From: an uncultured Bacteroidales bacterium
GTDB lineage: Bacteria; Bacteroidota; Bacteroidia; Bacteroidales; UBA932
Assembly: GCA_946614205.1 (NCBI GenBank)
Contig: CAMOGR010000067.1
Span: 1 to 17,537, forward strand
Direction of reading: 5' to 3'
DNA: 17,537 nucleotides
In this document: one piece after another, positions 8,601 to 13,835 of the stretch
Layout: each line of letters opens with the position of its first letter
Numbering within the stretch: the stretch's first letter is position 1
The notes under the pieces: generated by a model
What the model saw: the letters and a program-made list of their open reading frames with translations, nothing else
Told to the model about the DNA's origin: nothing
Databases searched by the model: none
Translations under genes and position numbers: made by a program

Positions 8601-9509
8601 TCCCGCAGCGTAAATATAAGCGTTACTCAGGACAACTATGTATTCGATGCAACAAAGGTCGTAATGCAATTCAATTCTACCATTGGCTTGTCTCAGACTC
8701 TGCAGGTTGTATGCAGTGGAGACTGGTCAGCCTCCGGAGTTCCGGACTGGATCGATCTTGATCCGGCGAGCGGCACAGGTAATGCTTCTGTCGTTGTTCA
8801 CGTTAAGCCTAATTACGACACCCAAATGCGCAGTGCTTCTTTTTATATATCAAGCCGCAATTTTCCGACTCTTCAGCGTGAAATTGTTATTTCTCAACTG
8901 CCATTGGTTTATAACCAGCCTGAAGTTGTTGACCTTGGCCTTTCTGTAAAGTGGGCTTCGTTCAATCTCGGCGCTACTGCTCCGGAAGACCCGGGTGCTC
9001 TCTTTGCCTGGGGCGAAACGCAGCCTAAGGATTCTTTTACATGGGATAATTACAAATGGGGTACAGGTTACGAATCGCTTACCAAATATAACAGTCTTGA
9101 GACGCATGGTCATGTGGACAATCTCTATACCCTTTTGCCTGAGGATGACGCAGCAAGAGCAAAACTTGGCGGCAACTGGAGGATGCCAACAAATGAAGAG
9201 CAAAGAGATCTTCGGAACAAGTGCAACTGGACGGCTGCTACCGTAAATGGTGTCCGGGGATATTGGGTGCAAAGCAGAACAAATACAAATCGTATTTTCC
9301 TTCCTGTAACAGGGCTGATTCGAAATTCGGAATTGTTAGAGGATAATCTTGGCAAGTATTGGTCTTCAAGCCTCGACGATAATGCTCAGAATCCTAATCC
9401 TGCTATGGCAAAGTACATGGGACTTAATCCTGACAATTCTGCTGCCACACATGTCGACTATGGTTCCGTGCGTTATTCGGGCTTGGCTATCCGTGCAGTA
9501 TGCGAGTAA
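2616..9509 (+). CDS. Giant BACON-repeat lipoprotein with C-terminal FISUMP domain
   Basis: This 2297-residue lipoprotein starts at ATG 2616. The N-terminus is a lipoprotein signal (MNKKLFLAIAVAALFSASC, lipidated Cys19). After it come about 20 Ig-like modules of roughly 90-130 residues, most ending in a strand of the form (I/V)TVxQxxaxF, with Trp-containing strands such as GVPSW near the middle: the BACON pattern. Terminal Gln residues that I could place are 132, 628, 732, 826, 919, 1041, 1158, 1253, 1351, 1452, 1547, 1644, 1734, 1824, 1914, 2005 and 2094. Residues 130-500 are more divergent. Residues about 2104-2297 form a FISUMP domain (VDLGLSVKWASFNLGA, then GNWRMPTNEEQRDL, then YWSSS). BACON domains are thought to bind carbohydrate or mucin or to act as spacers. 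Surface display is likely but not proven: the residues after Cys19 (SSRYD) are a poor surface-export signal. The gene lies 14 nt after the permease. Confidence 0.9.
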   Translation: MNKKLFLAIAVAALFSASCSSRYDFVQKPLDADNPEKGMLTLGEGGNSLALSHIGGAYDGLVVFTADEPWGISGLPSWLQVVEEDAAGLEFGHAGTSKLRLSVRPNLSGDEREANLVFTGGGKQLSSLHVTQPQVVFALKEKDPQISFDWTEFQLTDPEKGTPAKEQPYSRSLGLESNVDWAFAYQEQSDTLFHASSDKLQGDVAIELVPLKPGLRRSDVSGTILLVPVFGVALTSEEQAEVARNWTPEISVGQSHLLFDAFWTSGEPVFSELGSSLSGQTAQLSVVCEEKDKWRMVDSPDWLTLTGASGELEKGASQDGGSGDIIVSVSADNANPGLQPRPFNISFAPVLPDEVLAAMPDEVLEQLVVTVSGSQKGFTFEVTGNTLEDGILGYDFANEDVDRVQNPQKYSVQVKIPGNFEDVCQLPAQDSFPWIAADVRKTAGADSTYTLTFTLREQNLDLRNALRTPSAGNSYQNTGYAYFGATESGTAPYSVVLRKELFAQSVNAPAGVPFEFSQAKFDFEVTPRDIFSSLGPRFTRSQEIQLVCSGPWEAKIEYGEDNDDPSRLDWFEESEGVMKGEKATGGALPLNFRAKDINPYEHTRSARLVFSSLNHTDGSATIELPVRQNEYKFIIREAREESTAAVSDFGTITAYQGDEEPLKVFIECGGAWTMTECPSFLTPSRRESTDEEGFQDFVYFDIKTNTDTVSDREGLIAIEADNGARKEIAVRQSRFVFEPVKTFEGVLPAYSDSELALATLTVTKGAKWRVIQGSKEIVAPRAASGNEETLSFRPVFNPDEKSRSVTYNVEITEPKGVAYKTLVFDQNPFEFTVGATEKAFKELDTRETSLQQIAVKCSGPWEVVGESDGLHCEKVSPEALSVWADRNLASSARQNYYYLVSTAHQEAGISKQVQLTLTQEPFIWAVSNTQSSGKFNYSLEAVTNVEIPLSVKSSAGWKVKLLRDNAQKEEVPLEEHVDIIQAPESYGGDESGKAFIIRFKPQDNLEAGGNKKLILRILSEFADESAASGAAGRYMDVKLDQKPFNWVADFAGSWEETDGRHTYEWEANETGGKYFYITSAGDWYIRNDDTGAEIKSGAVVYGWKFEWSAPSRNRETRITVTPTVNPNRVERHVNFTVVSKVHEAAGRSDCHESMTASQKPYEFHFVVGGQAVNETSITRAPLNTDRNSINLACSGTWQVDNPASSWIEDVSRSANTLSFKLKANTGLSNHGERNAVLTLTANNGLTIKLTVIQQAYVFEATPSAIHIKPEGGESKPVSVTISPSGKYSARRTASWVLLNGRQQEISQLRGGDELLVSALADDSGSDQGRSAQVVLESVDIPGLVQTITVNQTPYILRFGDAVQQEYHVSPDSGTSLDLPIESTVSWVMTAPEWIRLSTAGGTVPDDVEEARQFPVTASVSSANTGRTRRWGNILLAPQSDQSRTADAVAVYQDAFLVEGTLAAFSAVDAQPQTLSVFSSNEWELDRAVCPDWLDFNAMGTLSGNGSESGESVTVAVQDNTGGQPRTGKLVFVNKAYEGVKREITVTQNAFQWTVTQSGTWDFPALPGNPDRLVLTVATSGEFETVIEPADALSWLVLENGSGTDRGIVTVRPAGDNLSKEAFAAKVTVRHKKYPEKSQSYDVRQDGYVFSITSVGAPVEKDQSFFFSPDGTTNREFTVTSTGAWHLEGVPSWISVTGNSTLRALENTSGARREAVVTFVCDRNSDYNITVTLVQDVFQVDGSLQPFAELSATSQQLSVYASGSWSASSSDGNVTVTPSSGTGNATLTVFAADNVSTTPRSGSIVVSYVPEGYSAAMTKTVPFSQNAYRWNSDPVSLSFAPAGSGPQSVEVVSSGAWSVTDKTGDWYTLSAESGTGGSTIVVTPADNAGEASRSASFTIRCSDNPALVKRVTVAQEALTLSSSLTSLGFAAIDSGSATLQVSVSHGGWSITGVPSWLSVTPQSGESGATVTVVPTGDNMTDAPYEAIITLVSTILPSRSVNISVTQDNYVFDATKVVMQFNSTIGLSQTLQVVCSGDWSASGVPDWIDLDPASGTGNASVVVHVKPNYDTQMRSASFYISSRNFPTLQREIVISQLPLVYNQPEVVDLGLSVKWASFNLGATAPEDPGALFAWGETQPKDSFTWDNYKWGTGYESLTKYNSLETHGHVDNLYTLLPEDDAARAKLGGNWRMPTNEEQRDLRNKCNWTAATVNGVRGYWVQSRTNTNRIFLPVTGLIRNSELLEDNLGKYWSSSLDDNAQNPNPAMAKYMGLNPDNSAATHVDYGSVRYSGLAIRAVCE
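2990..8910 (+). repeat. Tandem array of about 20 BACON-like Ig modules (protein-level repeat)
   Basis: The repeat is visible in the protein, not as DNA identity. Codons for the module-ending Gln lie at 3009, 4497, 4809, 5091, 5370, 5736, 6087, 6372, 6666, 6969, 7254, 7545, 7815, 8085, 8355, 8628 and 8895. Spacing varies from 93 to 122 codons up to 7545, then becomes 90, 90, 90, 91 and 89 codons. Three less regular modules occupy about 3010-4490. The count of 20 is by eye, and the first few boundaries are uncertain. Confidence 0.8.
8925..9506 (+). other. FISUMP domain A (C-terminal domain of the giant lipoprotein)
   Basis: Residues about 2104-2297 carry the family landmarks: VDLGLSVKWASFNLGA, FAWGET, a DDAA segment, GNWRMPTNEE, YWVQS, a hydrophobic IFLPVTG strand, KYWSSS and a final GLAIRAVCE. 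The DNA is AT-richer than the BACON region: by hand count 53 of 120 bases are G or C at 9001-9120, against 74 of 120 at 7021-7140. The domain is widespread on secreted proteins of Bacteroidota and Fibrobacter, and its biochemical role is not established. Confidence 0.85.
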
Positions 9510-10396
9510 AAAAACTCTGTCTGACCCTTCTTCTCCTGTGCTTTGCGCTGGCGCTGCGGGCACAGGAGAAGAGTGACTGGTACTATTTCGAGCATACGGA
9601 CGAGATTCTTCCCGATGCCCGGTCTCTCTTCGATAAGGGTGAGTACGACCGTGCCATCGGACTGTGCGACCTTCACGACGAGCTCCTGAGCACCGGGCAT
9701 GAGCAGGCTCCAGCGGTAGAGGATCTGCGCGTCCGGAGCCGCCGCTGCCGCGAACTCGTCTCAGACATTTCCGACCGCCTTGCCGACGGCGATCCCGAGG
9801 GTGCCAAGCTGCTTGCTTACGAGCTCAAGGAACTGAATCCCAATGACGCCTGGATAGCGAAAGCCGGCCTGTCTGTCCCCAAAGGGCGTAAGCAGGCCGT
9901 CGACGAAGGCACTATGCGCTTTGTGCTTCAAGGAGGGCTGGGACTTGCCGGATTGGGCCATGGCTCCGTTTCCCTGGCACCTTCCCTGAGCGGGGGCCTC
10001 TTCAACATCGGGGATTCCGTCGTAGGCGCTCAGCTCGAACTCTTCCTTGCGCCGGGTCTTGCATCATCAGTCGCCTCCATGTTCGGAGCGGGAGCAAGCG
10101 CCGTGCTGCGTGTGGCTCCCGGCGTGTATCCGAGCGCAGGCGTCGGATTCTTCAGCTGCCGCAACACCGTTTCCCGGAGCGACCTTGGCAGTACTGCCGG
10201 CCCTTTCTTCCCCCTCGGCGTCACCTTTCTTGTCGGAGGCCGCTTTGCGCTCTCCGCCTCCGTGTGCATCCTTCCGGAGGTGAAAGTATGGAGCGAGGCT
10301 ACAGGATATGCCGCCGGAATAAGTTATCAATATCTGCAGGCCGTCTCCGTCGCCGGAGGGCTCATGCCGCGCATAAGTCTCGGTTATGCTTTTTGA
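9500..10396 (+). CDS. Secreted TPR-like protein with probable C-terminal outer-membrane beta-barrel
   Basis: This protein of 298 residues has a clear Sec signal peptide with cleavage after ALRA and before Gln22, the usual Bacteroidota pattern. Residues about 32-130 look helical and TPR-like: LFDKGEYDRAIGLCDLHDEL, then a second hairpin around LADGDPEGAKLLAYELKELNP. From about residue 138 the sequence alternates Gly-rich and hydrophobic short strands (LQGGLGLAGLGHGSVSLAPS, and similar to the end) and finishes ISLGYAF with a terminal Phe, as in many outer-membrane barrel proteins. I infer an outer-membrane protein of about eight strands with a periplasmic helical domain; it might anchor or assemble the neighbouring lipoproteins. 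Its ATG at 9500 lies inside the last codons of the giant lipoprotein gene (10-nt overlap), so the two are probably translated together. I do not recognise a named family. Confidence 0.8.
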   Translation: MRVKKLCLTLLLLCFALALRAQEKSDWYYFEHTDEILPDARSLFDKGEYDRAIGLCDLHDELLSTGHEQAPAVEDLRVRSRRCRELVSDISDRLADGDPEGAKLLAYELKELNPNDAWIAKAGLSVPKGRKQAVDEGTMRFVLQGGLGLAGLGHGSVSLAPSLSGGLFNIGDSVVGAQLELFLAPGLASSVASMFGAGASAVLRVAPGVYPSAGVGFFSCRNTVSRSDLGSTAGPFFPLGVTFLVGGRFALSASVCILPEVKVWSEATGYAAGISYQYLQAVSVAGGLMPRISLGYAF

Positions 10397-10406
10397 CGTG
10401 ATTGCC

Positions 10407-13400
10407 ATGAAACGATTCCTCATAAGGCTTCTGCTCCCTCTCGTGGCACTGGTTGCCTCATGCACCACATTCCCCGAGGAGGAAGTGTCCGTTTTCAGTC
10501 TTTCCCCGTCTTCCCTCACAATAGAAGCGTCGGGAGGTTTCAGCAGCGTAACGCTCCGCAGCGGCACCAAATGGGACGTTACCCGTTCCGCTTCCTGGCT
10601 GAGCGTAAGTTCCATAAAGTCCGGCAGCAATCCTTTCGAGTGGACTGTGCAGATTCAGAGCAAGGCCAACGAAGGGGACGAGAGGCATACGAGCCTTGAA
10701 TTTTCCAACGCCCTGGGAAGCAAGCTGACCCTTGACGTGACGCAGGAGCGCAAGCCCGTGGTGCATGTAAGCAACGTGGTGCTCGACACGAAAGACTGCA
10801 CTCTGACAAAAGGTTCTTCCATAGCTCTGCGCGCGACAGTGCTGCCGTCCGACGCCACCGACAAGTCGGTGATTTGGTCCAGCTCCGACGAGAGAGTCGT
10901 GAGCGTAACTTCCGCCGGCAGGATTACCGCTGTCGGGGGAGGCCGCGCCGACGTCACCGTTACTACTGTAGACGGCGCTCACAAGGCCTCCTGCCGGGTT
11001 ACTGTCACCGTCCCGGTGCAGTCCGTCAGCATCCTGGGAGACAGCCAGATTGCGCTCGTGGAAGGCGACAGGCTGCAGCTCTCGGCCGCCGTCTATCCCG
11101 AAGACGCCACCGATAAGTCGCTGTCGTGGCATTCTTCCGACAGCGGTGTGGTTACTGTGAGCGACAGCGGAGAGATCACCGCCATGAAGGTGGGGAACGC
11201 AACGGTCAGGGCTACCTCCAGGGATAACACGAACGCCTCTTCCGAAATCCAGGTGCAAGTGTCGGCGAAGCCGGTGCCTGTAGCGTGGGTATCCGTTTCC
11301 CCCGCGAACCTTACAATGAGGCCGGGAGATACGAGGCCATTCTCCGTAAGCATTTACCCCAGCGATGCGACCGACCGCAGCTGCATCTGGTCAGTCTCGG
11401 ACACCCGTGTCCTGAGCGTGGACACCAAAGGCCTGGTTACCGCCCTTAACGCGGGAGACGCCACCGTGAAGGTCAGCGCCGGGGGCAAGTCTGCCAGCGC
11501 TTACGTGCATGTCGTCCAGCCGGTTACCGGCATTACCCTTTCGGAGTCTTCGATTGAGCTCACCGAGGGTGAATCCGCCAGCCTCGTGGCTACGGTCTAT
11601 CCGTCCGATGCCGAAAACAAAAAGGTGACTTGGAGCACTTCCAACTATACCGTGGCGACCGTCACGGACGGATACGTGTATGCAGTACACGCCGGCACCG
11701 CGACGATTACCGTCAGATCGGACGACAATTCCGGACTATCCGCAACGTGTATGGTGACCGTTAATGCTGCGACGGTAAGCGTTACGGGTGTAAGTCTGGC
11801 GCCATCTTCGGTAGAACTTACCGAAGGGCAGAGTACGGTCCTGACCGCTTCGGTGTACCCTTCCGAAGCCACCGACAAGTCGCTGACCTGGTCGTCCGTT
11901 GATCCGGAAGTCGCCACCGTGGACCAGAACGGAAAGGTTACGGCACGGGGCGAAGGCAATACGACAGTGTCCGTGACGTCCGTGTCCAATCCGTCCGCGC
12001 GTGCTTCCTGCAGCGTGACGGTGCGTAAAAAGGTCGTTCCGGTGACGGGAATAAGCGCTTCTCCCCGGAACATCTCTCTTGAAAGCGGCGGCGTGCAGAC
12101 AGTATCTCTTACCGTTTCGCCTTCCAACGCTACGGACAAGTCCCTCAAATGGATAACGAGCGACCCTTCGGTCGCGACGCTCAGCTCCCTGTCCGACTCG
12201 CAGGCGGAAGTTCTCGCAGTCGGCCCCGGCGCTGCGACTATAACCATCTCATCGGTATCTTCTCCTTCGGTATGGGCGGAGCTGATTGTCACGGTAACCG
12301 AACCGCAGAAGACTTATGCCATTCCCGAAACCGTCGACCTCGGACTTCCTTCCGGAATCCTCTGGGCGAACTTCAATCTGGGCGCAACCAGACCTGAAGA
12401 GTACGGAGATTATTTCGCATGGGGGGAGACCAGCGTCAAGACCACTTATACTTCAGGGAATTATCTTTGGAACGGGAATTCGAAGTATAGCGTCGGAGGA
12501 CTTACGCAGTTGCAGGCTCAGGATGATGCTGCTGCCGTGCTGCTGGGACCGGACTGGTTCATACCCACACGGGAGATGTTTGAAGAACTCTTGTCAAACT
12601 GTTACGATAGATGGACAAGTGAAAACGGTGTGCAGGGAATCCGCTTTACCAGCAAGTCCAATTCTTCCAGGAGCATCTTCATCCCGGCTGCTGGCTATTA
12701 CCGAGACGGCTATATTACTGAGGCAGGTTCTTACGTCATGATATGGTCTTCTACATTTGATATGTCTGGAGGAGAGAGTTTCTTGATGCGTATAGGTTCG
12801 GGCGGGCAGAGTATCGCTGCCAATTACTCCCGCTTCCGCGGAATGTCCGTACGCCCGGTTTCGCGCCGTACCAGGGTTGCGGTAACCGGCGTCTCGCTGG
12901 ACAAGGCTTCGCTCAGGCTCGAAACAGGCCGGGCGGAGACTCTCACGGCTATCATATACCCCTCGAATGCTACGAACCGAACGGTACAATGGGCAAGCAA
13001 CAATACTTCAGTTGCGACCGTGTCGTCTGACGGAACCGTCACCGGAGTCTCTCAGGGGCGGACTCAGATAGTGGCGACGACAGCGGACGGAGGCTTCCGT
13101 GCATATTGCACCATTGAGGTTACCAATACTCCCGTAGGTCTGGAGGCCGTGGATCTCGGTCTTCCTTCCGGAATCAAATGGGCCAATATGAACCTGGGAG
13201 CGGCCGAGCGTACCGATTATGGCGATTATTACGCCTGGGGGGAGACGGAGCCATATTATATGCCGGGTTATTCCCAGAGTTCCGGCGGCTCCTGCAGGTG
13301 GCGAAGCGGCAAGGAAAGCGGATATATTAGGAGTTCTTACACCTACAGCAACGGGGCAAATTCGGTAAGCGTGTACAATGGCGGTTATTATGTGCTTGAT

Positions 13401-13754
13401 TCAGCCCATGATGCAGCGACAGTGCGTTGGGGCGCTCCCTGGCGCATGCCTACCAGGCAGGAACTGCAGGAATTGATGGAAAACTGCAGCTGGGAGTATA
13501 ACGTGTGGGACAGCGGGGTGTACGGCTACAAGGTTACGAGCAAGTCGGACAGAAGCCGCTTCATCATCATTCCTATGGCTGGATACCGAAATGGGACAGC
13601 TTTGTATGATCCCGGCGTTATCGGGTATTATTGGACTTCTACGCGAAGTTCTTCCACCTGGGCGGCATCTTGTCTGTTTTTGGACACTGTGTCACCCGCG
13701 ACCGGGAGCAGGTATATCTACCAAGGTCTGCCCATCCGTCCGGTGCGGAACTGA
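10407..13754 (+). CDS. Lipoprotein with BACON, seven Big_2 and two FISUMP domains
   Basis: This protein is 1115 residues long. I chose ATG 10407 because it gives a clean lipoprotein signal (MKRFLIRLLLPLVALVASC, Cys19) followed by acidic FPEEE, which suits export to the cell surface. A start at 10386 would add seven residues. Domains in order: one BACON-like module (about 27-115); six Big_2 Ig-like domains (about 119-637), each with the patterns YPSDATDKS, W(S/T)SSD..VATV, G.VTA...G.ATI.V and VTV; FISUMP domain B (638-822); a seventh Big_2 (823-909); and FISUMP domain C (911-1115). It starts 10 nt after the barrel-protein gene, so it is the last gene of the operon. It shares BACON and FISUMP parts with the 2297-residue lipoprotein, which suggests a second, shorter surface fibre made for the same system. 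Big_2 and BACON are generally adhesion or spacer domains; the ligand is unknown. Confidence 0.9.
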   Translation: MKRFLIRLLLPLVALVASCTTFPEEEVSVFSLSPSSLTIEASGGFSSVTLRSGTKWDVTRSASWLSVSSIKSGSNPFEWTVQIQSKANEGDERHTSLEFSNALGSKLTLDVTQERKPVVHVSNVVLDTKDCTLTKGSSIALRATVLPSDATDKSVIWSSSDERVVSVTSAGRITAVGGGRADVTVTTVDGAHKASCRVTVTVPVQSVSILGDSQIALVEGDRLQLSAAVYPEDATDKSLSWHSSDSGVVTVSDSGEITAMKVGNATVRATSRDNTNASSEIQVQVSAKPVPVAWVSVSPANLTMRPGDTRPFSVSIYPSDATDRSCIWSVSDTRVLSVDTKGLVTALNAGDATVKVSAGGKSASAYVHVVQPVTGITLSESSIELTEGESASLVATVYPSDAENKKVTWSTSNYTVATVTDGYVYAVHAGTATITVRSDDNSGLSATCMVTVNAATVSVTGVSLAPSSVELTEGQSTVLTASVYPSEATDKSLTWSSVDPEVATVDQNGKVTARGEGNTTVSVTSVSNPSARASCSVTVRKKVVPVTGISASPRNISLESGGVQTVSLTVSPSNATDKSLKWITSDPSVATLSSLSDSQAEVLAVGPGAATITISSVSSPSVWAELIVTVTEPQKTYAIPETVDLGLPSGILWANFNLGATRPEEYGDYFAWGETSVKTTYTSGNYLWNGNSKYSVGGLTQLQAQDDAAAVLLGPDWFIPTREMFEELLSNCYDRWTSENGVQGIRFTSKSNSSRSIFIPAAGYYRDGYITEAGSYVMIWSSTFDMSGGESFLMRIGSGGQSIAANYSRFRGMSVRPVSRRTRVAVTGVSLDKASLRLETGRAETLTAIIYPSNATNRTVQWASNNTSVATVSSDGTVTGVSQGRTQIVATTADGGFRAYCTIEVTNTPVGLEAVDLGLPSGIKWANMNLGAAERTDYGDYYAWGETEPYYMPGYSQSSGGSCRWRSGKESGYIRSSYTYSNGANSVSVYNGGYYVLDSAHDAATVRWGAPWRMPTRQELQELMENCSWEYNVWDSGVYGYKVTSKSDRSRFIIIPMAGYRNGTALYDPGVIGYYWTSTRSSSTWAASCLFLDTVSPATGSRYIYQGLPIRPVRN
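10758..12315 (+). repeat. Six consecutive Big_2 Ig-like domains (protein-level repeat)
   Basis: Six modules of roughly 80-92 residues begin near 10761, 11014, 11280, 11519, 11781 and 12039. Four open with V(T/Q)(G/S)(I/V) and all carry the YPSDATD(K/R)S-type segment (variants YPSDAENKK and SPSNATDKS). They are recognisably homologous but not near-identical in DNA, so this is an old duplication rather than a recent amplification. A seventh copy sits apart, near 12873-13133, between the two FISUMP domains. Confidence 0.85.
12318..12870 (+). other. FISUMP domain B (internal)
   Basis: Residues about 638-822 of the 1115-residue lipoprotein carry VDLGLPSGILWANFNLGA, YFAWGET, QDDAAAVLLGPDWFIPTREM, a SNSSRSIFIPAAG strand, MIWSST and a final GMSVRPV. 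A complete domain is followed by another Big_2 domain instead of ending the protein. By hand count 55 of 120 bases at 12661-12780 are G or C. Confidence 0.85.
13137..13751 (+). other. FISUMP domain C (C-terminal)
   Basis: Residues about 911-1115 carry VDLGLPSGIKWANMNLGA, YYAWGETEP, HDAATVRWGAPWRMPTRQEL, SDRSRFIIIPMAG, YYWTSTRS and GLPIRPVRN at the end. It is a little longer than domain B because of a Gly/Ser/Tyr-rich insertion around SYTYSNGANSVSVYNGGYY. It shares the opening VDLGLPSGI with domain B, so B and C are closer to each other than to domain A (VDLGLSVKW). Confidence 0.85.
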
Positions 13755-13775
13755 CGCCGTCCGCCGTAAAGCAAG

Positions 13776-13810
13776 GAGGCTGGCCGGGTTCCTCACGTCC
13801 GGCCAGCCTC
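13776..13810. terminator. Hairpin between convergent genes, possible bidirectional terminator
   Basis: Bases 13776-13788 (GAGGCTGGCCGGG) pair with 13798-13810: twelve Watson-Crick pairs plus one G-U next to a 9-nt loop. It lies between the stop of the BACON/Big_2/FISUMP lipoprotein (13754) and the stop of the minus-strand VWA lipoprotein (13836). No strong U-tract follows on the + strand; on the minus strand the following bases read CTTGCTTTAC, which is weakly T-rich. A terminator role is inferred from position and stem strength. Confidence 0.6.
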
Positions 13811-13835
13811 GGTGCTGTGTCTGAAAGTACTTGTG

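Noticed and set aside
2990..8910. The repeated units as CRISPR, tandem DNA repeats or transposon ends
   Set aside because: Similarity is at the protein level only, with a 90-130 residue period. I saw no exact repeat of useful length, no spacer structure and no transposase.
10386..10406. An earlier ATG for the 1115-residue lipoprotein
   Set aside because: It would put MLFDVIA, with an Asp, ahead of the positively charged start of the signal peptide and overlap the preceding gene. ATG 10407 gives a standard signal.
9200..13751. A local template repeat/variable repeat pair for a retroelement
   Set aside because: The C-terminal ends of the three FISUMP domains are not near-identical in DNA, and no reverse transcriptase frame exists in the window.
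2616..13754. Type IX secretion C-terminal sorting domains on the long surface proteins
   Set aside because: Both large proteins carry lipoprotein signals and end in FISUMP domains (GLAIRAVCE, GLPIRPVRN). No T9SS-type C-terminal domain is present.
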